Assembly (NCBI RefSeq): GCF_964656455.1
Contig: NC_135717.1
Span: 141,808,308 to 141,872,307, forward strand
Origin: Halichoerus grypus
Lineage: Eukaryota > Chordata > Mammalia > Carnivora > Phocidae
Length of the DNA stretch: 64,000 bases
Direction: 5' to 3'
The translations under genes were made by a program, and so were the position numbers. Numbering within the stretch: position 1 is the first letter of the stretch; the number at the start of each line of letters is the position of its first letter. Of the stretch, positions 34,915-46,562 are shown in pieces. The notes beneath the pieces are model-generated. The model worked only from the letters and a program-made list of their open reading frames with translations, did not search any database and was not told where the DNA came from.

Positions 34915-36056
34915 CCTAAATCCGGCTGCTGCGGACGGGGACGAGCAGGTGTCCTCTGCTGCGGCGTCGTGGGACGCCAGCGCCCGCATAACTAGACGTC
35001 GGAAGCCAGAAAGGAAACCTGAACACGCAGGGACAGGTATAACCTCGTACGCGCGCTCCAGAGAGGCCCCCCAGAGAAACGGAGGATTCTAGCTTTAGGC
35101 TTGGTGAGGTCCTGGGAGGAAGCAAACACTGCTTCCCCATTCAAGTCAGAGAGCAGGACGCACAGGGTCGCGGGTCAGAAGTTGAATTTCCAAAGGCAGC
35201 CTGCGCTGCGTCCCAGCGCCTTCCGCAGCCGGGACACCGCGCTGGCACCGGGCTGGGGAGAGAACGAACGAGGCTGGCTGGGGCAGGAGAAACTGAGTTG
35301 CCACCACCGGAGCGCTGCGGGCGGCGGGGGCAGAGGAGACCCCGGCCGCCTTCGGAGCACGAAGCCGGGGAGAGTCGGGCTCCGCTGCAGCGAAGGCTGC
35401 GCTCCCAGCCCGGGCACTGCTGCCCGTGCTCCGCGTTGCCCTTTCGGCCGAGGGCAGCTCCTCGCCGCTGCAGCCCGGCCGCCGTGCGCCCCGGCACAGG
35501 CCACCCCGGGGTGCGCCTCCTCCGCCCCCGGGCGGCCGCCTGAGCACCCGCAGCCCGACCGACCTTCGTCCTCCGGCGGCCGGACAAACTTCCTCCCTCC
35601 TGGGCCCCCGGGCCGCGCAGGCTGGCAGGCGGCTCCCTCGCCAGGCTTCCCCGGTCTGCGGCTGCAGGCGCCCTCGCCCGGTACGGCGAGCTTCCTCCCT
35701 GCCCCTCTCCAGCCCCGAGCCCCGGGCGCCTACCGGTCCCTGCGCCTCCGCTCCAACAAAGCCGGCGGCCCGGAGGCGACCGGGCCAGGGGCTGGGAGTG
35801 GCAGCGGGGGCACCAGAGCCCGGCGAAGGCATCCCTGGGCCGGGCGGGCGCAGCGTGCAGGGGCAGTGGGGACGTGGCGGGCAGAGAAAGGGGAAGAAAG
35901 TATCCTGCTCTCGGCGCGAACGCCTTATACGCTCGTTTTCGCTCGCCCTCGCTCGCCCTGCTGCCTCTGCCCGAGCGCGTCCGGCTGTCCCGGTGGGAGT
36001 TGGCAGGGGCAGAGGGGGAGGCAGAGGGGACGCAGTGGCCTGGCGGGCGAGCCGCT

Positions 36057-36066
36057 CCCTTACCTC
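36057..36066 (-). other. LIN7A: Splice donor of LIN7A exon 1
   Basis: The minus strand reads AG then GTAAGG at the exon/intron border, with the intron's first base at 36063. This is a near-perfect U1 donor site. It coincides with the point where similarity to the LIN7A protein stops and GC-rich filler translation begins. Confidence 0.9.
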
Positions 36067-36145
36067 TGTCCAGAGTGAGCGGCTGGACCACTGTCAATGT
36101 CGCCATGTCTGCCGTGGGAGCCGAAGTGACGCTCGGCTTCAGCAT
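36064..36145 (-). CDS. LIN7A: LIN7A first coding exon (N-terminal 27 residues)
   Basis: LIN7A is a small scaffold protein that combines an N-terminal L27 domain with a C-terminal PDZ domain. It works in the LIN-2/LIN-7/LIN-10 (CASK-LIN7-APBA1) complex at synapses and epithelial junctions. Read on the minus strand, the exon starts MLKPSVTSAPTADM and continues ATLTVVQPLTLDR, which matches the LIN7A N-terminus as I know it. It then stops at GACAGAG followed by the donor GTAAGG. The last base begins a split codon (phase 1), which fits the known next residue Asp. The exon is 82 bases: 27 codons plus one base. The L27 and PDZ domains lie in later exons, left of the window; I found no second exon here. 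The first ATG (36145-36143) has C at -3 and C at +4, a weak context. An in-frame ATG at codon 14 (36106-36104) has G at -3 and G at +4, a strong context. TTG and CTG codons lie in frame just upstream of the first ATG. Confidence 0.95.
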
Positions 36146-36500
36146 CAGCAACCGCTTGTAGTGAGAAAAAGAGGAGGAGATTGGGGGCGGGGGTGGAGAG
36201 GGAAGACGGAAAGGAGGAGGAGGAGGGGGGAAGGAGGGAAGGTGGTGGTGGTGGAGGAGAAGAAAGCTTGGGTGGGTTGGCAGCCAGATGGAGACGCAAC
36301 TGCTCCGCGGCGGGCGGACCTTCAGATGCGGCGTGAAGCTGAGCAGGTAGCGGAGAGCGGCTGCATCGCGGGCTCCGGGCAGGAAGGCTCTGCCCTAGAA
36401 CTTTGCTATCCACCCCGAGGAGCGCTGGATGGGTGCAGCCAGTGTGTTGCTCTCTTCCAACTTTCCACTCAAATAAAATGCTCAGAGTGTACGTGCGTCT
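36146..36500 (-). promoter_or_regulatory. LIN7A: Probable LIN7A 5' UTR and core promoter; polypurine tract on the plus strand
   Basis: This stretch lies directly upstream of the LIN7A start on the minus strand and is still GC-rich, so it should contain the 5' UTR and transcription start; the start cannot be placed from sequence alone. From about 36165 to 36270 the plus strand is almost pure purine (GGAGGAGGAGG blocks, GGTGGTGGTGG, and G runs around GGGGGCGGGGG). The minus-strand transcript would therefore carry a CU-rich leader, while the template strand is G-rich. Confidence 0.6.
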
Positions 36501-37569
36501 CTCGGGAAGGGAGAAGATTGAAAGGGGATGGGGGGAAGGAGGGAGGGGGGAAGATGGATTTTTTTTTTTCAGATTAAGAGAAATTGTCAACCCAGTAATC
36601 CCATTCCTTAGAGAGAAAACGCTTCTAGTTCAGAAATGTCAGGATTTCATTATAGTTGCTGTTAATTTCTGTTAAAGTTTTTTTGGAATGTTGAGGTATA
36701 ACAGTATAGAGGATAACTGACTTAAGGCCAGGGTTCCATCACTAGGTCTCCATTAAGGACCTGAGTGTATTGCCTAGAAAATAATTTACCTTAAATACAA
36801 ACTTCTTAAAAATGGTTTTAAATTAAAAAAAAAAAATACACACAAAGAAAAATTTCTATCAGTCAGTTTGAAAAACACGTACCTAGCACTTTTGGGGTTG
36901 ATTTTTAGCCAGTGGTTACTGAGAGTTGCCACTTACTGATTAATTAACATGTGTGACAGGAAATACACTAAGAGTGTTACATGCCATGTGCCATGTGCCT
37001 AAACTCCCTGACTTGGGAGTTCAGGACAGTTCCTGCCTTCATGTAGCCTGTGGTCTAGGGGGAGATGATGTTATTAAAAGGATCATTTTAGAGTCAGTTG
37101 ATCAGGATTCAATGACTAGAACCTCCAAATACTGGTTGTGACCCCTTCACCCCAACAGATGGCTTTCACTATCCTGCCACTGTAGGGACTTTCATTTCCG
37201 GATCAAGAAAATAAGAAGCATATAGAAACCTTCTATAAGCAGAAGGGTGATGACTGTGGGTTCAGGATTGAAAATGACAAAGCTGCCTCCATCCCCTTCC
37301 TTATGACAAAGCAAAATTGTTTTGGCTAGCAATATACTCTTAAAGGCAGACACAGTTTTACAGCAAAATATTTGCATATAATCTATTTCATTGTCTTCCA
37401 GTTACAATGTGGGTGGTTTCTGAAGATCTTTTCCATCCCATTTTTTACATTTGAAAAAAAAGAAAAAGCAAGATTTCACTAATGATTTGAGCAAGTCAAA
37501 GATGACTGGCCATACACCAAGTAGATCCTAAAGATGTACTTAAAATAGTAGTTCAATATGCCTCTATTT

Positions 37570-37780
37570 TCATTTAGTGTTTAAGAAAGAACCCTGATCT
37601 TGAAATTCAAGTCTTAGTTATATGCTCTTCAGAAATCACATAATCTCTCACTGATCCCCTTTCCTCATCTGTCAAACAGAGGAATTAATAACCTTCCATT
37701 TCACTGAGATTCCGTGAAATGAGAGAATTAATTCTACCCTACAATCTGAGTTTTGTGAGGGTCTGATGATACTGTGCATG
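37570..37780 (+). repeat. MIR (sense)
   Basis: CCTCATCTGTCAAACAGAGG and AATTAATAACCTTCCATTTC, then GATTCCGTGAAATGAGAGAA, in MIR order. Confidence 0.7.
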
Positions 37781-38934
37781 TCACTGTGCTTTGAAAACAA
37801 CGTATACATTTACTTATACAACAAACATACATCCCACCTGTACTGTGTGGCAAACACTATGCTAGGTGCTGGCCACACAAAGATTGAAGAGACGGAGCCC
37901 TTTCCCTGGACAGTGGTCAGTCCAGGTTAGGAGACAAAAAATGAGCAAGCTGTGAGAATTCCATGCAGTAAGTGTTCTAAGCAGCATAGAAAGGACAGAA
38001 AGAAGCAACAATTCTGGTTGATTATCATTATTCACATCCCCTAAATCAAACAACAGAAAAAAGTTACATTGTACACAATAAACAGCAGAGTGTGTTCCGT
38101 GGATATGCACAAAATATCAAACCTCATTCAATAATTGAGGATGAAAGGAACGTACAAAATCCGTTGGTCACTAATATAGTTCTTTTAACAACATACTTTA
38201 TTATGAATATGTATTTGAGCAGCTTGATTCATAAGTCTAAAAGCCATAATTGTACTTATTTCAACACAAATCCCAGATTGTGATGTCTAGGAAATTAGGT
38301 TTTCTGTCTTTTTGTTTTCTGATGTATCCCCAATACCAAACATTTTAGAGCATGTTTCTGGACTTACACCTTGAGCTCTCTAATTGAAAATTTGCTCTAT
38401 CATAATCTCTCTGTGTTGACTTTGTAGAGTTTTTGTAAGGATTAAAAGAAAAAGTAAAAGAAAGCACAAATCACCATATATTCATTAGTTATTGTTCTAA
38501 GTAGTGGCAAGTTCAATGCCTTTAGCTTATGTCCATGTACGTGTAGAAAATTAATAACAAACACTGCGTATCTGTTAGAATTTGTTTTTTATGGAAGATG
38601 AATAACTTTCCACAACAGTATTTGTGGGTTCCTACTTTAGACACGCAGAGACATAAGAAAAGTTCCTTACCCTCTTCTTTAGCTTCAGGAAATGTGATCA
38701 TACTTAGGTCTCATGAATAATTGCCTGGACCACTACTGTACTAACCATAGTATTCCATCACAGTCAATGTATTTGATCTATTCATATGTATTTCGCTTTG
38801 CTGATTGTGTATTTATCAAGGAATTGTTAAAACACATAATTATACTTTTATCTTAGCTATTTGGTTACACAATCACTACAATTTTTCATTAAATGATATA
38901 TAATAATTTAGTTCAGTGGTAACTATATTTTCAA

Positions 38935-39375
38935 TGGAATTCATTAATTCACTAAATACTTATTGAGCACTTAAAACATGCTAGGCTTGGTGCTAGGTTG
39001 GTTTCTCTCTCCTCTTGGAAACCCAAAAAAGTAGGTATTGTTATCCCATTTTATTTTATTTTTATTTTTTTTTTAAAGATTTTATTTATTTATTTGACAG
39101 AGAGACACGAGAGAGGGAACACAAGCAGTGGGAGTGGGAGAGGGAGAAGCAGGCTTCCCGCGGAGCAGGGAACCCGATGCGGGGCTCGATCCCAGGGCCC
39201 TGGGATCATGACCTGAGCCGAAGGCAGCCGCTTAACGACTGAGCCACCCAGGCGCCCCATATCCCATTTTATAGATAAGTAAACTGAGGCTCATAGAGGT
39301 TAAGCAACTTGCTTAAGAATAGTGGCACTCAGGCTCAAGAGCCCCTGTGCTTTCCACTAAGAAATACTATACTTC
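38935..39375 (-). repeat. MIR (antisense) split by a young SINEC
   Basis: The left side has TATTGAGCACTTAAAACATGC and TAGGTATTGTTATCCCATTT. The right side resumes with ATTTTATAGATAAGTAAACTG and AGGCTCATAGAGGTTAAGCA. The SINEC at 39055-39259 falls in the middle of the MIR core. Confidence 0.85.
39055..39259 (-). mobile_element. SINEC (antisense), young
   Basis: Nearly intact: TTAAAGATTTTATTTATTTAT, CGATCCCAGGGCCCTGGGAT and GACTGAGCCACCCAGGCGCC. A perfect 13-bp duplication TATCCCATTTTAT lies at 39042-39054 and 39260-39272. Confidence 0.97.
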
Positions 39376-39409
39376 ATTTTGTATTACTGAAGATTTAGGG
39401 ATTCCAGCA

Positions 39410-39515
39410 TTTTATATTATATATATTTTATATTGTATTTATAATGTGTTTGTGTATATATGTATATATATAGATAGAGCCTTTCTCTCTCTCTCTCTCT
39501 CTTTTTTTTTTTTTT
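39410..39515. repeat. AT, (CT)n and poly-T low-complexity run
   Basis: TATATA-rich sequence, then CTCTCTCT (about 39482-39502), then a T run. Confidence 0.95.
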
Positions 39516-42500
39516 GTTATGCTTGAATTATCCTCAAAGAGAGGAATGCATGGAGGAAATTTAGGTCAAAGGAGAAAAGAACTGTAATACTGGTTCCATT
39601 CTATATCCATATAGGTTAATATTAAAATAACTACTTACTTTGCAATATAAAATCTGTTCTTGCTAAAAAATTCATTCAAATCTACGTTAAGGTCTGTTTC
39701 ACTTAATTGAATCTTTTTGAATTATATAACAAAATCAAGAGAAGGTTTGCATAAAGAATTAGTATACCAAGAAAATGAATGTAGCTAGATAAGTGGAATA
39801 TAATAAGCACAGTGTCATATGAGGAAAATAGCACCTGCAAACTGGAATTCTTTCAACCTTAGGTGTTAGAAATTATTTTTGACTGATTTAAGATATCACG
39901 TTATCTTCCTTAATTTTCACAGCTTTGTCAAAATAACACTAGATTAAGATGAAGTGCCAACCTATACTTGGGAATATAAATGTTTGTGTTATTTTTTTAA
40001 AATAATCGTAAATAGAGAATCTTACTATATTCATTTAATCCTTAGATCTGTTTTGATAATTACTTATTTGTTCATTGAACAAATGCTTAATGTACTTACT
40101 GTATGCTAGGCAGTGTTCTAGGCCCTGGGATTTTGCAGCAAACAAGAAAAAGCCCTGTTCTCACTTGGCTTATGGTCTGCAGGAGAAAGAAAGACAATAA
40201 ACAAAGTAATAAACAAACAAGAAAGAGATCAATTAGTGACTAAGTACTGTGCAAAGAATGAATGATTTGATGACTGAATTGGGTCTAGAATAATGTCAGG
40301 TTTACAAAAGACAGTGACAGAGAGAAGGGCATTCTGAGAAGCAAGAGAGCAAAGCCAAGGATGGGAGAGCACACATGGTGTGTGTTTGGGTAAAAAAAAA
40401 AAAAAAAAAGGCTGTTTAATTTGGAGTAAAAGAAAAACAAGCCAAAGGGGACCTTTGAGAGCCAGGTTGTGAAAGATAATATAATTAACAGAAATGTACT
40501 GAACATTTTCATGAGTTACTTTGTGCCCATCATAAATGAAATGTACCAACACAATCCAGGCCAGGAAAAAAATTCTGTGTTGTAGCATCTACAATAAAAA
40601 TTACATCAGAATGAAATGAAGAGTTACTAATTCAGATGTTAGAAAATTAAAGATGAAATAAAAATATAAAAAGTCAATTCTAATTGTTTTTTATTTCTTT
40701 CCAAAGAAATAAAAGAGAACTTTGAGAGACAGAAATCTGATATGTGAGTAATTATTCCTCAGTGGTAGGGTCTTATTTGCATTACTTTACATTACCAGTT
40801 ATCTTGCAAATCATAAGTATGATAATTAACTTTTTCTCTGATTCTGCAATGGGCAATCACACATATAATAAGTCCAAATTCTTTCTGATACTAGGGTATT
40901 TTACTTATGCCTATTTAACTCATTGAATATAAAATGATGTTTTTGTTTCATTTTGAAATGAACATTTTTCTATTTTCACAGTTGGATGTTATGATTGATC
41001 TTTTTATAATGAAATTTAAGTTCACAGCTTACAATTTTCTTTTTATGCATCCCAACCTCACATTTACACCATTGACAAAGCCTAAGAGATTTAAGAAAGG
41101 CAAGATAAAATGATTTTTAAAAGTGATACTGGACTCCTCTCTCTCTCCCAACGACTCAGGAGATATTTCCAAATATTTAAAACCCACAACCTTTAATAAA
41201 GTTTTAATAGAAAGAATTATTAGCGTAACATTTTAAAAAATTTAGTATATTCGGTTTCAAGTGGAAAATTATGTGTTTTGCCAACAAATGTTCGATATGT
41301 CCTTGCTATACGCCAGGCACTATTCTATGGCTGGAGAGACCCGGTGGTAATCATGGAAGAAGTCCCTTTCCTTACAGAGCTTAGTTTTTATGAAGGGAAA
41401 CATACAAGGAAACTATAAACCAGATCATCTTAGGTAGCGTTAATGGCCACAAACAGTGGTATGCTGAAACCTGTTCACTCTGGTCACGAGACCCAATTAT
41501 GTGCATGTTGTCCCGACATCACTTGCGGTGACGTCACGTTAGATTGGCCATAGTGGGAGCATTTACACCCGGCGTATGGACAAATACTATATATTGAAGT
41601 TTTCTTTTCTTTTTTTCCCTCTGGAAGGTCAGTTGTTAAACATTTACCAACACACCGCAAAATTCACAAAGCAAATAAAATAGGAAGTTGTGATGAAATA
41701 TGCAGCAGAGGGGAAGGCCACTTTAGAAAGGTCAGAAAATAGGTCATATTGTACTTGATAGAAATTTTTTTTTTTTAGAAAAATTTTTTTAAATGACAAA
41801 TCTACCCTGTAGTTGATGGAGTGCTGGCTAGGAGTGCAGGGCCTCGGACAGAGTTAGAAGGAGACATTCATGTTAGTTTTGAAGAGTTTATAAAATATCC
41901 GGACAAGAAATAGGAGCATCAATGAAATGGCATAGAATTAATTACAAAATGATGCATCAACAAGATTAAGTGATATTATAAATTTGTATGTGTTAAAAGT
42001 ATACAGAAAGAAAAGAAAATCTGTATTCTGCGAAGGCTTCCTGGAGGCAATTTACATTCACTTTCACAAGAAACTTGGAGATATTTTCTTTCCCGCATGT
42101 AGATAATAAAACGTTATACCTTTGAGTGGGAAGATACTTCATTGCAATTTTGAGTTGAAGAATTGCTAAACAAGTGGGCCAGGATATTTTCATGAGGAAC
42201 TAAAGAAAAAGGAGGAATATGATCATTATAATTAAGCATCTATGTTGTAGAGAATCTTAACCATGGTGAATAGAGAACACTGTTACCTTGATCCTTGAAA
42301 AGGACACTATGATCAAAGCTTGTTTCTTTCTTTGGGGCTTCAACTTCATTTAAAATATGGTTTAAATAGGTTTTTATTGAAAAGCACTTAAATCCTGACT
42401 TTTTAAAAAAAAATCCAGCTCAACTTACTTATTTTTCTCTAATTCTGGTGCTATGGAATCAATTAAGGATATTAGGGAGAAACATATGAAAAGGGCATCT

Positions 42501-43440
42501 TAGAATTCTTCTTGGATTATGAGACAGTCCAGTAATTGAGGCTAGTAACAGAATTTTTGTAGGTGAGCTGAGGGACATATATGTCAGTAATTAGCAAGTT
42601 AAAGAGCAAAATGCACCATTAGCAGGGACAGCACATTCAGAAGAGAGTTCAAAACTCTCATTTTTATCTTCCAATGCTCGAATTTAAAGCAAAAATTACA
42701 ATTTTAATTTGTTTGCGTTGAAATTTCTGGGCCCAACCCAAAGCATTAAGTTTTTTTGTTTTTGTTTTTGTTCTGTAACTTAGCAGTGGGATCAAATTAT
42801 GCTCTTTTAGAGTAAGTTCCTCTCTCTTAGCTTCTCTCCCTTCCCTGCCTTTCTGGTCCTGGATGAACTCTTACCCACTTGCCCATGTCGGTGGACCTTT
42901 CTGATACTTACAATATTATTTTGTCTTTTCCTGAATCTGTGGTTATAAGATAGATCTACCTCCTGAAATAGTGTCTCTGAGAAATTTCCTTTTTCAAAGA
43001 TTTCTTCATTTTACTTCTTTCTGAAAGCATTTACTCACATAGTAAATCCAATTATGACTTCTATTTTGGCTTCTTGAGGCTTTAACTAGGATGAGAAAAA
43101 AATGAGGTAAATAAAGATGGTTTTAACTCTGAATATCTTCAGGTTCCTGTCACCTGGAAGTTTGCAGCGATCTGTAGTGGCAGATCAAGCCAAACAAGTA
43201 TTTCTGGCAGATAAATGGAAGAGGAAAAAAATCTCTACCATTTTTATCTAGGACAAATCGGTAACCTAGTCTATTAAATATTTTATATAGTTTATATATT
43301 ATCTTTTTAACAAGTATTTTTGTTTTGAAATTTTAAGTGTGAGACAATGCACATGGAAAACAACTCTCAAAAGGTATTACTCATTCACTCATTGCAAGTA
43401 ATAAATGTTAATAGGGATTCTTTTTTGGTGTATTCTTCCA
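39516..43440. other. Intergenic sequence, partly the old unassigned repeat
   Basis: Copies of the 'tgtgccaggcac' repeat occur at about 40070-40560 (GTATGCTAGGCAGTGTTCTAG) and 41280-41410 (CGCCAGGCACTATTCTATGG). About 42810-43030 resembles L2 weakly. No gene. Poly-A/poly-T runs lie at 40393-40409 and 41766-41777. Confidence 0.45.
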
Positions 43441-43444
43441 GAAA

Positions 43445-43545
43445 TTATATATATATGATATATATATATATCATATATAAATGTATCTTATATATAATAT
43501 TTTAATTTATATAGATATATGCACACACACATGTGTGTGCACATA
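43445..43545. repeat. AT-rich and (CA)n tract
   Basis: ATATATATGATATATATATA, TCATATATAAATGTATC and GCACACACACATGTGTGTGC; the last is palindromic. Confidence 0.9.
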
Positions 43546-43566
43546 TTTTTTTTAAAGATCAAATAG

Positions 43567-43770
43567 TGGGATGCTTGGGTGGCTTAGTCAGTTAAGCGTC
43601 TGCCTTTGGCTCAGGTCATGATCCCGGGGTCCTGGGATTGAGTCCTGCATCGGGCTCCCTGCTCAGTGGGGAGCCTGCTTCTTCCTCTCCCTCTGCCTGT
43701 TGCTCCCACTGTTTGTACTCTTTCTCTGTTTTTCTCTGACAAATAAATAAATAAAATCTTTTAAAAAAAT
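43567..43770 (+). mobile_element. SINEC (sense)
   Basis: Head GGGATGCTTGGGTGGCTTAG and GTCTGCCTTTGGCTCAGG body. A 13-bp duplication, AAAGATCAAATAG at 43554-43566 and AAAGCTCAAATAG at 43771-43783, has one mismatch. Confidence 0.95.
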
Positions 43771-43799
43771 AAAGCTCAAATAGCTTTATAGTATATACT

Positions 43800-45131
43800 G
43801 TATTTACACCTTGATTATTTTATATAGTGATATTTTCATATCAATCCATATAGATATATATAACATTTCTTAAGTACTTCATAAAATCCTATTGGAATAG
43901 TCTCTTATTGGTGTCCTTTTAGGCTGTTTCTAGGTTTTTGTTATGTCAGAGAGTGCTACCATTGACAGTCTTTCTTGTTTAGATCATCATTAAGAATGTA
44001 AATTCCACTCAGTTATAGCCTTATACTTTTGTATAATCCAGTGCTAATGTGGCCATTTTCAATGATATGCTTCCAGATTATAATACCTATGGCCATTTTA
44101 TTCCTGCTCCATTGTAAACATTCTATCATACACCAGTTGATACCTCTTATCTACAGAAATGTTATATTTAATTGAATTTCTGAAACCTCAAATGCCAAAG
44201 TGATTTTTAAAAAATAGTTGCCATAGACTGAAGACCATTATTCTGTTTGAAATATGTGGTATGATGCACCATCCAGCAATTCAATAAGTCAATGATGATT
44301 ACCATAATTTTTAACGAAGAAGCTAACAGTACATATGTCTAAAGCAAGTTAAAAATTAAAGGCCTAAAAATCCACTTGTAGATATTTTTTATTGAATCTT
44401 TCATCTCCACCAAATGAAAGGAGATAAGAACACAATGAAACCACAAGGAGACGTTTAAGTACCTTATTTTTCAAATAAAATAACACCTTGATTACAAATT
44501 GGAGTAAAAATCTAAGTAAGATTTAAAATGAAAAATAATATTCTTTCATTAAATGCTGTTACTAGTTAGTATTCGAAGGAATATTTAAAAAGTTAGTGCA
44601 TGTAGTGCTCTCTGCTGGTCTTACATTTATTGCAACTACAATCAGTGTCAAATGTGTATTTTTCCAGGATTACAAAAATCATCATCTCTGTCCCAAAAGA
44701 CTACTAGTATTTTTATTTTAATCTCCATTTGGTTTCTACTTTAAATGTGTGTGTGTGTGCGTGTGTACATGTATGTGTGTATGTGTGTACATAAATATTC
44801 GTTCTTGAATTTCTATACTGAAGTTAGTTTTGAACTTTGCAAATGAATTGCTGCCATACATTATCACAAACAGTTATATAATAAAAGGTTAATACAAAGA
44901 AATGGATGTGGAGCTTTAATGTGACACATAATGTTTTTCGGTTCCGTTAATAAGCAGTGCCAGTATCTAAGGCACTTGTTTTCCCTGATTCCTGAAGAAC
45001 ACAGGGAAGGGCCTCTCAGGAGAAGGGATGGCTGTGTATATGGGCAATTCACAGTAAACAGTGACCACCACCATGGGCTCTTTCCTCTTTTCTCTCTCTA
45101 CCTCTCCTTCCGGTACCACTCTGCAAATACT

Positions 45132-45162
<31 letters not shown>

Positions 45163-45241
45163 GCATATTGGTGTTTCTTTTAAAGCTTAGGAGAAAATTT
45201 TATTACAAGTGTTTATGCAAGCCATTTGTTTCAGAAGAATT

Positions 45242-45274
<33 letters not shown>

Positions 45275-46347
45275 AAGAGAGGAAATACATTCATTCATTC
45301 ATTCTCTGGTTTCATGTTAAGTGATTACTGTGTGCTAAGCATTGATGATAAAGCAGTTTTCAAGACCACCAATACCCTACTGGAATTATTTGTGTTTGTC
45401 AAGTTATTTCTCCATTTAAAAACCTATAAATGCTATTAAGGAAAGTACATGATGCAATGTGAGTCTATAGCCTAAACCAATCTGGGGATTCAGAAAAAAA
45501 TTCTCCAAAAATGAAAGGTGTTTAGGGAGAACCTTGAGCATATTTCAATATTTCTAAGGGAGAAGTAGCTCGCAGGGATGGAAGGTTGAAGATACAGGAG
45601 AAGTAATAATAGATGGTGTATGGTTACCTAGAAGGCAGGAGAGGATAAGAGAGATCCAGAGAAAAGGTGGCAAAATAGGCCTTAGTAAGAGGAGGAGAAT
45701 TTCTTCTTGGAGCCAGAAGATGAGAGACTAGACACTGTTGCAAGTAGGGTTGTAGAATCTGTGAAGAGACTGGCAAAGTTCCCCTTGGAAAGCTTCTGTG
45801 ATTTCAATGATGTAGGAAACAAGCCCATGTGCTGAGATAAAAGTGGGTCTGGGAAGAGTAGAGACTATCTGAAACAACTATTGTATAGAGTTGATAAAAG
45901 TGGATCAAGGTCCAGATTTAGTCAGTCTTCGAGGGATTTTTCTACCCCTGAGTTCACTGATAATACCTGCATCATGTAAGGTCTTCTGATCTTGAATCCC
46001 TTCAATGCCAAACTGTGGATTCTGTGAATGGCTTTGTGAATTACTCTCTTTAATGTTCCTCAAAGTAGATCATAACACTCTATAGTTTAGCCATTGTTGA
46101 GTGTCCTTATTTCCCTCCTACAGAACTGAACTGATCTGGGGAAAGTCATCTTTTCCATCATGACAGTCTGACTGAAGAAACATGGCTGGAGGGAACACTC
46201 TCAACTCTGGTGAACTTCCTGGCCAGAATTTTCCAATTGGGCCATCATTTGTCTGAAGCAATACATACCAATCCTAAATTTTTTTTATTAATATTTTGTA
46301 AATTATACTAAGCCTACCAAAATATTTGTTTGAAGCTGATTTCTTTT
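43800..46347. other. Intergenic sequence, low-complexity tracts
   Basis: A TG-rich run (44745-44790), a 27-base A run (45133-45159), (TG)n/(GA)n (45241-45282) and (TTCA)n (45291-45303). About 45290-45370 has TTACTGTGTGCTAAGCATTG, a piece of the old unassigned repeat. No gene. Confidence 0.5.
45133..45159. repeat. Long poly-A run without a recognised element
   Basis: About 27 consecutive A. The sequence before it (CTCTACCTCTCCTTCCGGTA and so on) is not a SINEC or an L1 end that I know. Confidence 0.95.
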
Positions 46348-46362
46348 TTCTTACAGTTATTT

Positions 46363-46547
46363 TTTTTTTTTTTTAAAGATTTGATTTTATTTATTTATTC
46401 ATGAGAGACAGAGAGAGAGAGAGAGGCAGAGGGAGAAGCAGGCTCCCCGCTGAGCAGGGAGCCCGATGCGGGACTCGATCCCAGGACCCTGGGATCATGA
46501 CCTGAGCCGAAGGCAGACGTTTAACCATCTGAGCCACCCAGGCGCCC
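46363..46547 (-). mobile_element. SINEC (antisense), young, near-canonical
   Basis: T run, GATTTTATTTATTTATTCATG, GAGAGGCAGAGGGAGAAGCAG and CTGAGCCACCCAGGCGCCC. A perfect 15-bp duplication TTCTTACAGTTATTT lies at 46348-46362 and 46548-46562. The TTCATGAGAGACAGAGAG stretch differs from the other copies here and resembles a caniform subfamily variant. Confidence 0.97.
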
Positions 46548-46562
46548 TTCTTACAGTTATTT

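Larger units (their letters stand above)
1..36063 (-). other. LIN7A: LIN7A intron 1 (5' part; acceptor outside the window)
   Basis: Everything left of the exon 1 donor is intron on the minus strand, at least 36 kb long. It holds interspersed repeats, listed separately, and diverged sequence with no coding signal. Read from the donor, the first 1.1 kb is still CpG island, followed at about 2 kb by the MIR618-like segment. No acceptor plus coding frame resembling the LIN7A L27 domain was found, so exon 2 should lie beyond position 1. Confidence 0.85.
34915..36505. promoter_or_regulatory. LIN7A: CpG island covering the LIN7A promoter, exon 1 and start of intron 1
   Basis: GC content and CpG density rise sharply near 34.9 kb and fall off by about 36.5 kb, in an otherwise AT-rich window. 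The densest part is 35.2-35.9 kb, inside the start of the intron, and it includes a GCGGCCGC site at 35532-35539. GGGCGG-type Sp1-like boxes occur near 36184. No TATA box at a clear distance from the exon was seen, so a dispersed CpG-island promoter is likely. Long open frames on both strands here come from the rarity of stop codons in GC-rich DNA and are not treated as genes. Edges are estimated by eye. Confidence 0.85.

Noticed and set aside
1..36063. Further LIN7A exons in the left half
   Set aside because: No translated segment resembles the L27 domain that follows LTLDR, so exon 2 is outside the window or unrecognised.
35101..36577. Long open frames on both strands of the CpG island (up to 383 codons)
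   Set aside because: They result from stop-codon scarcity in GC-rich DNA. The products are low-complexity Pro/Arg/Ala/Gly without domains. The only true coding stretch is LIN7A exon 1, at the start of the minus-strand frame.
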